8,144 nt of DNA from DASPXY01 sp038227745 (GTDB taxonomy: Bacteria; Planctomycetota; Planctomycetia; Gemmatales; Gemmataceae), in NCBI GenBank assembly GCA_038227745.1, contig JBBRPS010000478.1, positions 1 to 8,144 of the forward strand, in the 5' to 3' direction. Shown one piece after another: positions 1-5,359 of this stretch (within the stretch, counting starts at the first letter, position 1; each line of letters opens with the position of its first letter). The position numbers and the translations under genes were made by a program. The notes under the pieces are model-generated. The model had not been told where the DNA came from, made no database searches, and saw only the letters and a list, made by a program, of their open reading frames with translations.

Positions 1-816
1 CACGCCCTCGCCGGAGTTGCTGGACGACAGGCCGACGGTCACGTTCGCCGTCGGCTGGCTCGTCAGCCGGACCGTGAAGGCGGCGGTGCCTCCCGCCTCC
101 GTCGTCACCAGGCCGGAGGTCGGCGTGATGGTGAATCCCGCCGTGTCGTTGTCCAGGTTCGTCAGCGACACGTTGGCCGCGGTCAGGCCGCTGTAGTTGG
201 CGTCCCCGCTGACAGCCGGGGCGGTGACGATCTGGTACGGCTGCGGGCCGTCGACCACGAAGTCATCGACGCCCGTCACCGTGACTGTCTGCGCCACGTT
301 CCAGTTGCCCGACGTGAAGGTCAACGACGACACGGACGGCGCGCCCTCCGCGGGATTACTGGAGGACAGGCCGACGATCACGTTCGCCGTCGGCTGGCTG
401 GTCAGCCGGACCGTGAAGGAGGCGGTGCCCCCTGCCTCGGTGGTGACCAGGCCGGAGGTCGGCGTGACCGTGACCCCCGCCGCGTCGTTGTCCAGGTTTG
501 TCAGCGACACGTCCGGGCCGTCCACGCCGTTGTAGACCGGGTCCGTGCTGATCGCGGCCCCGGTGACGATGGCGTAGGGCTGAGGGCCATCGACCACGAA
601 GTCATCCACGCCGTTGACCGTCACCGTCTGGGGCGTGTTCCAGTTCGCCGGCGTGAACGTCAGCGAGGAGACCGACGGTACGCCTTCCGACGGCCGCGAA
701 CTGCTCAGCGGGACGATCACATTGGCGCTGGGGGCGCTGGTGAGGCGGACGGTGAAGGTGGCGGTGCCCCCTGCCTCCGTGGTCACCAGGCCCGCGGTCG
801 GGCTGACGGTGACGCC
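1..816 (-). repeat. Calx-beta-like repeats 4-6 of the surface protein (repeat 6 truncated by window edge)
   Basis: The GL of the TSGL/TAGL motif falls at residues 1336, 1449 and 1562, exactly 113 residues (339 bases) apart. Repeats 4 and 5 are complete and repeat 6 is cut at residue 1598. The DNA is also repeated: by hand alignment, bases 22-171 match 361-510 at about 135 of 150 positions. The constant period and high nucleotide identity point to recent tandem duplication or gene conversion. More copies may lie beyond the left edge. Confidence 0.9.
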
Positions 817-3800
817 GGGGCTGGCCGCGGCGGCGTCCGTGCTGAACTCCGACGTGTTGCCGCCCGGGTCGGTGGCCGTGGCACTCAGGAAGTACCCGAC
901 CGGGACGGGGGCGGTGAAGCCGGCGGCGAAGGCCGCGTTGCCCGCCCCGTTCGTTATAGCCATTGTCGAGCCGAGGTAGAGCGCGCCCTCGCCGTACCCC
1001 GACCCGTCCTGGGCCACGCTGGCATAGAAGTCGATCGTGTAGGTCGTATTCGGGCGACTGTTGAGCGTGCCGGTGAGGTTGACCGCGCCGCCGTTCGCCG
1101 TCGCCGACGTGAGTATCGGGTAGTTCTGCAGGCCGTTGGCGCCGCCGTCGCCGTCCCCGGCGTCGTTGGCCGTCACGCCCGCCGGCCCCAGGTCGATCCC
1201 CAGGGCGGCGTTGGCAAAGATCGCATTGCCCCGGAGTGAATTCCCCGTACCCCCGACAACGAAGACCCCCTGGGCGGTGCTGTAGGCGACCGTGTTCCCC
1301 TGGCCCGGGAGGGCGCCGCCAATCGTGTTATTGCCGGCGAAGCCAATCCCGTTGACGCCGTCGCCAGAGTCGGTGATCAGGATCCCCGGCTTGGTGTTCC
1401 CCAGCGGCGAGTTGCCCGTCGCATCGGTCCCGATCCGGTCGCCCTGGACGAGGTTGCCGGTCGCGTTGGCGCCGAAGATCAGCACGCCGCCGTTGCGGTT
1501 CCCGGAGACGACGTTGCCTGCGGCGGCCGTCATCCCACCCAACGTATTATTGGGCGCGTCGTGGAAGATCACGCCCGTGTCGTTGCCGAGGGCGGTGGTC
1601 CCGTTGACGTCGGTGCCGATGAGGTTGCCCTGGATCAGGTTCCCCCCGGAGGTGCTGCCGTTGACGTCCACCCCGTCGTCGAAGTTACCCGCAATCAGGT
1701 TGCCCGCTCCAGCAGTCCCGCCGACCGTGTTGTTGTGGGCCCCGGTGGCGATCCACACGCCGTTGTGATTCTGCAGGGACAGAGTGCCCGTGACGTCCGT
1801 GCCGAGGTAATTGCCCTCGACCAGGTTCCCGGTCGAGGCCGCACCGACGAGGTCCACCCCATCCACGCTCGCCGCCACGCGGTTTCCCGAGATGAGGTTG
1901 CGCGCGGCCGACGTGGTTCCACCGATTGTGTTGTTGGACGAGTTGTTGACCAGGACGCCGGCGAGGCCGCCGTTGATGAAGACGTTGCCCGAGCCGTTCC
2001 CCAGAGCGGCCGTGCCGGTGACGTCGGTGCCGATGTAGTTGCGTTCGAGCAGGTTGCCGCCGCCCGTCATGAGCAGAATGCCGTTGCCGGTAAAGCGATT
2101 GATCACGAGACCGCGCACGGTGCTATTGCCAGCGCTGATCGTGAGGCCATGCACGTTCCCCCCCGCCAGGCTCCCGTCCAGCTCGATGAGCGGCGCGCCG
2201 TTGAAGCCGGGCTGGGTCGTGGCGTCGATGACGACGGCGTCGGTGACCGTCGGCAGCGCGCTGGACGGGCGGATCGTCTGTACGCCGCTGCCGATGTCGA
2301 AGAAAATTCGGTCGAGCCCCGGCGTGTTGTTGGCGGCGAGGATCGCCTCGCGCAGGGAGACGCGGCCGTCGGCGCCCTTGTTCGCCAGCAGGCTGGCGAT
2401 CGAGGACGTATTGCCGTCGGCGACATCGGCCACCGTGTCAACGAGGAGCGTGTTGGCCGGCCCGTCCGTCTCGACGCTGAGCAGGGACACGTCGGCAGGG
2501 TCGAAGCCGTTGTAACTCGGGTCGGCGCTGGCCGCCGGGGCGGTGACGAGCGTGTAAGACTGGTCGCCGTTCACAAGGCCGTCCGAGACGCCGGTGACCG
2601 TGACCGTCTGGGGCGTGTTCCAGTTGGCCGCGGTGAACGTCAGACTGGAGACGTTCGGCACCCCCTGGCCGGGGTTGGTGCTGCTCAAACCGAGGGTCAC
2701 GTTGGCCGTCGGCTGGCTGGTCAACTTCACCTGGAACGTGGCGGTGCCGCCCGCCTCGGTCGTCAGGCCGGACGTGGGCGTCACCACGATGCCCGCGGTG
2801 TCGTTGTCCAGGTTGGTCACCGAGACAGGCTGCGTGGTCAGGCCGTTGTAGGCCAGGGCGAGCAGGCCGCCGTTGGACTGGCCGGTGATCGTGTAGGGCA
2901 CGTTGCCGTCGGCGACGAAGTCGTTCACCCCCCGTACCGTCACCGTCTGCGGGACGTTCCAGTTGCCCAGGTTGAAGTTCAGCGGGGGCGTGACCACGGT
3001 CCCCTCGGTGGGGTCGCTCGAGGTGAAGGAGACGGTCACGGTCGCGAGGATCAGCGGCGCGGTGTTGATGTGTACCGAGAAGGTCGCGGTGCCGCCCGCC
3101 TCGGTCGTCACCAGTCCGGCCAGCGGCGTGACCGTGAAGCCGGCGCCGCTGGTGTCGATGTTCGTGACCGAGACGTCGGCGGGGTTCACGCCGTTGTAAG
3201 TCGGGTCGGCGCTGACCGCCGGGTCGGTGACGATCGTGTAAAACTGGTCGCCGTTGTTGCCGTTGTTCACGCCGGTGACCGTCACCGTCTGGGGCGTGCT
3301 CCAGTTCGCCGGCGTGAAGGTCAGGGAGGCGGGGGACACCGTTCCCGCGTTGGTGTCCGAGCTGTGCAAGCCAAGGGTGACGTTCGCGGTGGGCTGCGTG
3401 GTCAGGGCCACGGTGAACGTCGCCTGGCCGCCCGCGGTGGTGGTGACGAGGCCGGAGGTCGGCGCGACCGTAATCCCCGCCGACTGGTAGCGCTGGCCGA
3501 ACACGCCGGCGCCGTCACCGGGGCCGGCGCCGCTCCAGTCGATGACGAAGTCGCCGCGGCCGTCTGCCGCCACGGAGGAGAAGCGCTGATCGCCGGCGGT
3601 GGTCGTGTTGACGCGGAACTCTCCGGCCTGCGCGTTCCCTGCCGCGTCGTAGCGGCGGGCGTAGACGCCCCAGCTGGAGCCGTCGTCCTGGCGGTCGCTC
3701 GACCAGGTGACGACGAAGTTGCCGGCGGCGTCCGCGGCCACGGCCGGGAGGGCCTGGTCCCTGGCCGTGGTGGTGTTGACCCGAAATTCCCCCCCCTGGG

Positions 3801-4794
3801 CCGTCCCGGAGGCGTCGTAGCGCTGGGCGTAGACCCCGAGGCCGTCTCCGTCCTGGTTCTTACTCTCCCAGGCGATGACGAAGTTGCCGGCGCCGTCCGC
3901 CGCGACCGACGGGGCCAGCTGGTCGTTGTCGGTGAAGGTGTTGACGCGGAACTCGCCGCCCAGCGGGTTACCGGCGGCGTCGTAGCGGCGGGCGAAGACG
4001 CCGAGGCCGTTGGGATCCTGGCTGTCGCTCTGCCAGGCGACGATCAGGTTGCCGCTCGCGTCCAGCGCCACCGACGGGGCCTGCTGGTCGCTGTTCGTGG
4101 AGGCGTTGATGCGGAACTCGGCGCCCTGGGCCGCCCCGGCGGCGTTGTAGCGCTGGGCGTAGACCCCGAGGCCGTTGCCGTCCTGGCCCGTCCAGGCGAC
4201 CACGAAATCCCCGGCGGAACCCAGCGCCACCGCGGGGCCGAGCTGGTCGCCGGCAGTGGCGGTGTTGACGCGGAACTCGGCGCCCTGGGCGGCGCCGGCG
4301 GCGTCGTAGCGCTGGGCGTAGACGCCCCAACCGCTGCCGTCCGGACTCTGCCAGGCGACGACGAAATTGCCGGCGCCGTCCGCCGCGACCGACGGGGCCA
4401 GCTGGTCGCCGGCGGTGGTGGTGTTGATGCGGAACTCGGTGCCCTGGGCGGTGCCGGCGGCGTCGTAGCGCTGCCCGTACACGCCCCAACCGCTGCCGTC
4501 CTCGCCCTGACTGGCCCAGACGGCGACGAAGCTGCCGTCGGGCGCCAGGGCGACGTTGTGGGCCGGCGGGGAGGAAGTCTGCTGGGTGTTGGCGGTGAAG
4601 GTGTTGAGCCGGAACTCGGGGCCGACCGGGGAGGCGCTGGGGAGGCGGCGGTCTTCCAACTCCAGGAGGCCGGCGAGGCGGGGAGCGGCGTGCGGGGGCG
4701 CGGCGGCGGGCTCAAAGAGGCGGCAGAACTGGCGCAGCGCCCCGGCGAAGAGGTGGCGCACGCGCCCGAGGTAAGAGCGTCGGTTGCTGTCCAT
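1..4794 (-). CDS. Giant modular surface/secreted protein (beta-propeller, Calx-beta-like, CSLREA/parallel beta-helix), 3' end outside window
   Basis: I translated this frame by hand: it is open for 1598 codons from ATG at 4794 to base 1 with no stop, so the C-terminus lies outside the window. Order of modules: residues 1-57, a basic N-terminus ending in LLELEDRRLPS (44-54), resembling the LEPR/LEDR-type motif of planctomycete giant extracellular proteins; 60-438, seven EFRVN...GVYAQRYDAAG repeats, a predicted beta-propeller; 440-775, three Calx-beta-like repeats (PTSGLVTTEAGG...TPANWNTPQTVTV...VTNLDND); 780-1320, a CSLREA-like segment (VSLREAI at 812-818) plus parallel beta-helix repeats (IGTDVTG, NTIGG, NLISGN); 1327-1598, two and a half more Calx-beta-like repeats. 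No clear hydrophobic signal-peptide core is visible. The start is supported by GGAAGG ten bases upstream; the frame stays open further upstream but I found no closer ATG. The role is unknown. Cell-surface display, adhesion or binding is an inference from domain types; no catalytic residues were recognised. It is divergent from the cytochrome-domain gene at 5360. Confidence 0.95.
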   Translation of the reverse strand, partial: MDSNRRSYLGRVRHLFAGALRQFCRLFEPAAAPPHAAPRLAGLLELEDRRLPSASPVGPEFRLNTFTANTQQTSSPPAHNVALAPDGSFVAVWASQGEDGSGWGVYGQRYDAAGTAQGTEFRINTTTAGDQLAPSVAADGAGNFVVAWQSPDGSGWGVYAQRYDAAGAAQGAEFRVNTATAGDQLGPAVALGSAGDFVVAWTGQDGNGLGVYAQRYNAAGAAQGAEFRINASTNSDQQAPSVALDASGNLIVAWQSDSQDPNGLGVFARRYDAAGNPLGGEFRVNTFTDNDQLAPSVAADGAGNFVIAWESKNQDGDGLGVYAQRYDASGTAQGGEFRVNTTTARDQALPAVAADAAGNFVVTWSSDRQDDGSSWGVYARRYDAAGNAQAGEFRVNTTTAGDQRFSSVAADGRGDFVIDWSGAGPGDGAGVFGQRYQSAGITVAPTSGLVTTTAGGQATFTVALTTQPTANVTLGLHSSDTNAGTVSPASLTFTPANWSTPQTVTVTGVNNGNNGDQFYTIVTDPAVSADPTYNGVNPADVSVTNIDTSGAGFTVTPLAGLVTTEAGGTATFSVHINTAPLILATVTVSFTSSDPTEGTVVTPPLNFNLGNWNVPQTVTVRGVNDFVADGNVPYTITGQSNGGLLALAYNGLTTQPVSVTNLDNDTAGIVVTPTSGLTTEAGGTATFQVKLTSQPTANVTLGLSSTNPGQGVPNVSSLTFTAANWNTPQTVTVTGVSDGLVNGDQSYTLVTAPAASADPSYNGFDPADVSLLSVETDGPANTLLVDTVADVADGNTSSIASLLANKGADGRVSLREAILAANNTPGLDRIFFDIGSGVQTIRPSSALPTVTDAVVIDATTQPGFNGAPLIELDGSLAGGNVHGLTISAGNSTVRGLVINRFTGNGILLMTGGGNLLERNYIGTDVTGTAALGNGSGNVFINGGLAGVLVNNSSNNTIGGTTSAARNLISGNRVAASVDGVDLVGAASTGNLVEGNYLGTDVTGTLSLQNHNGVWIATGAHNNTVGGTAGAGNLIAGNFDDGVDVNGSTSGGNLIQGNLIGTDVNGTTALGNDTGVIFHDAPNNTLGGMTAAAGNVVSGNRNGGVLIFGANATGNLVQGDRIGTDATGNSPLGNTKPGILITDSGDGVNGIGFAGNNTIGGALPGQGNTVAYSTAQGVFVVGGTGNSLRGNAIFANAALGIDLGPAGVTANDAGDGDGGANGLQNYPILTSATANGGAVNLTGTLNSRPNTTYTIDFYASVAQDGSGYGEGALYLGSTMAITNGAGNAAFAAGFTAPVPVGYFLSATATDPGGNTSEFSTDAAAASPGVTVSPTAGLVTTEAGGTATFTVRLTSAPSANVIVPLSSSRPSEGVPSVSSLTFTPANWNTPQTVTVNGVDDFVVDGPQPYAIVTGAAISTDPVYNGVDGPDVSLTNLDNDAAGVTVTPTSGLVTTEAGGTASFTVRLTSQPTANVIVGLSSSNPAEGAPSVSSLTFTSGNWNVAQTVTVTGVDDFVVDGPQPYQIVTAPAVSGDANYSGLTAANVSLTNLDNDTAGFTITPTSGLVTTEAGGTAAFTVRLTSQPTANVTVGLSSSNSGEGV
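841..2457 (-). other. CSLREA-like segment and right-handed parallel beta-helix domain within the surface protein
   Basis: Residues 780-1318. The domain opens with TLLVDTVADVADG and VSLREAI (812-818), a variant of the CSLREA motif that precedes many bacterial beta-helices. Asn- and Gly-rich coils follow. IGTD or LGTD recurs at residues 921, 997, 1059 and 1121 (periods 76, 62, 62), alternating with NT[IVL]GG at about 955, 1022, 1083 and 1156. The pattern fits a pectin-lyase-like (NosD-type) solenoid of roughly three coils per 62-residue superrepeat. It ends with a beta-sandwich-like segment finishing at NTSEFST (1313-1319), a common tail of such domains. I see no assignable lyase or hydrolase catalytic set, so a carbohydrate-active role is only possible. 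Confidence 0.85.
2470..3477 (-). repeat. Calx-beta-like repeats 1-3 of the surface protein
   Basis: Three repeats cover residues 440-775. Their 'GL' in PTSGL falls at residues 449, 561 and 677 (periods 112 and 116). Each carries an EAGGTATF-type strand (TAGGQATF in repeat 1), an NW..PQTVTV strand and a Y.I/LVT strand. Repeat 2 ends in VTNLDND and repeat 1 in VTNIDTS. Repeat 3 ends in a degenerate LLSVETDG before the beta-helix begins. The pattern resembles bacterial Calx-beta/cadherin-like extracellular repeats, which often act as spacers or calcium-binding modules; calcium binding here is not shown. Confidence 0.85.
3481..4617 (-). repeat. Seven tandem ~55-residue beta-propeller-like repeats in the surface protein
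   Basis: The EFR[VIL]N motif begins at residues 60, 120, 173, 226, 281, 336 and 392, giving spacings of 60, 53, 53, 55, 55 and 56. Each unit reads approximately EFRVNT..DQ..PSVA.D..GNFVVAW.S..DG.G.GVYAQRYDAAG. The seventh unit ends at QRYQSAG (about 439) and is not followed by an EFRVN strand, so the N-terminal EFRLN (60-64) could close the ring as in other propellers. Some DNA is nearly identical between units: by hand count 4282-4341 matches 4441-4500 at 56 of 60 bases, a 159-base offset. The seven-blade fold is an inference from repeat count and length. Confidence 0.85.
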
Positions 4795-4804
4795 GGGTCG
4801 GTCG

Positions 4805-4810
4805 CCTTCC
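4805..4810 (-). promoter_or_regulatory. Ribosome binding site of the surface-protein gene
   Basis: On the minus strand AAAGGGAAGG precedes the ATG at 4794, with GGAAGG separated from it by ten bases. This is the best Shine-Dalgarno-like match near the N-terminus and supports that start. Confidence 0.55.
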
Positions 4811-4975
4811 CTTTGGGTGATGCCGGACGCCCCACTCGACAAAGATCCCCGCGCCCGCGCTGCCGTGCTCCGTGACAAACTTAGCTCGCGTTTCGGTGCC
4901 GGGCGGTCCCGGACCGGAAAATGGCGCCCCGCGACTGGACACCTCCTTAGGCGAGCGGCAGAGAATCCTGTCCCT

Positions 4976-5005
4976 CCCCTCTCCCCCGCGTACAGGGGCG
5001 AGGGG
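4976..5005. repeat. Hairpin repeat, left copy
   Basis: CCCCTC (4976-4981) pairs with GAGGGG (5000-5005); a T/C mismatch follows (4982, 4999); then CCCC (4983-4986) pairs with GGGG (4995-4998) around the loop CGCGTACA. The 23 bases 4983-5005 recur exactly at 5160-5182. The two copies are in direct orientation and bracket the REP-like units. It is probably a dispersed palindromic repeat; no coding role is seen. Confidence 0.8.
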
Positions 5006-5006
5006 T

Positions 5007-5131
5007 TTTGTAGGAGGCGGCTCTGCCCGCCGAGCGCCACGGGGGTTTGTAGGAGGCGGCTCTGCCCGCCGAGCGCCACCCTCGGGGGTTTGTAGGAGGC
5101 GGCTCTGCCCGCCGAGCGCCACCCTCGGGGG
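5007..5131 (+). repeat. Three head-to-tail GTAG-headed REP-like units
   Basis: Three copies share an identical 34-base core at 5007-5040, 5046-5079 and 5089-5122. Each contains GTAG (at 5010, 5049, 5092) followed by an imperfect palindrome with stem GGCGG/CCGCC and loop CTCTGC. Units two and three are perfect 43-base tandem repeats (5046-5088, 5089-5131); unit one is 39 bases because it lacks CCTC near its end. A GTAG tetranucleotide 5' of a short palindrome is the hallmark of REP sequences mobilised by RAYT (TnpA-REP) transposases. No RAYT gene is in the window, so the class assignment is by resemblance only. Confidence 0.75.
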
Positions 5132-5148
5132 ACGGAGCCCCCTCCTAC
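5124..5148 (-). repeat. Inverted REP-like unit with compensatory stem change
   Basis: Read on the minus strand from 5148, this begins GTAGGAGG and aligns over 25 bases with the three plus-strand units, differing at four positions. Two of the four (unit positions 9 and 20) face each other in the stem, turning GGCGG/CCGCC into GGGGG/CCCCC; the other two lie in the loop (CTCCGT instead of CTCTGC). With the unit starting at 5092 it forms a larger imperfect inverted repeat (5092-5148) with GTAGGAGG/CCTCCTAC ends, like a BIME pair. Confidence 0.75.
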
Positions 5149-5151
5149 GGA

Positions 5152-5183
5152 CCCCCTCGCCCCCGCGTACAGGGGCGAGGGGG
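5152..5183. repeat. Hairpin repeat, right copy
   Basis: A perfect 12-bp stem: CCCCCTCG plus CCCC (5152-5163) pairs with GGGG plus CGAGGGGG (5172-5183) around the loop CGCGTACA (5164-5171). It shares 23 identical bases with the left copy, in the same orientation. It is followed by GAAACC rather than a T-run, so it is not a standard intrinsic terminator, and it lies upstream of, not after, the gene at 5360. Confidence 0.8.
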
Positions 5184-5345
5184 AAACCAGCACCGGCCGC
5201 TCGCCTTACGGCCCGGCAATAATCGTGGGTCGCCGTGAGCATCACCCGCCGGCAGCGAACCGAGGCGCTTTTTCCTTCTCTCCCCGCCACGTTCCGCTTA
5301 CCATATTGACAACTGCCTGATGCCCCTGCCCGCGGCCTACCCGAC

Positions 5346-5349
5346 GGAG
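5346..5349 (+). promoter_or_regulatory. Ribosome binding site of the DUF1549/DUF1553 gene
   Basis: GGAG lies ten bases before the ATG at 5360. With the signal peptide that starts immediately at this ATG, it supports the chosen start. Confidence 0.5.
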
Positions 5350-5359
5350 ACCCCGGCTC

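Larger units (their letters stand above)
4795..5359. other. Divergent intergenic region
   Basis: This 565-nt stretch separates two divergently oriented genes and must hold the 5' signals of both unless they are transcribed from further away. Its middle (4976-5183) is a hairpin and REP-like repeat cluster listed separately. The arms 4795-4975 and 5184-5359 contain no gene I can support. The only AT-richer patches are around 4870-4885 and 5262-5311. TTGACA stands at 5306-5311, but no convincing -10 box follows at 16-18 bases, so no promoter is called. Confidence 0.7.

Noticed and set aside
1561..4875. Plus-strand open frame of 1104 codons
   Set aside because: It is the codon-for-codon antisense of the surface-protein gene. 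Its Val/Gly/Arg/Asp-rich, low-complexity translation mirrors the repeats, while the minus strand gives clear domains. Lack of stops is explained by high GC content.
4940..4948. Strong Shine-Dalgarno match AAGGAGGTG on the minus strand, suggesting an alternative upstream start
   Set aside because: No ATG, GTG or TTG follows at a workable distance, and the surface-protein start at 4794 has its own site. Probably chance in purine-rich sequence.
5010..5122. Possible CRISPR array
   Set aside because: Three ~34-base repeats are separated by only 5 and 9 bases that are themselves similar, so there are no spacers. This is a tandem REP-like repeat.
5306..5334. Promoter with perfect TTGACA at 5306-5311
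   Set aside because: No -10-like hexamer lies 16-18 bases downstream, where the sequence is C-rich. The single hexamer is not enough to call a promoter.
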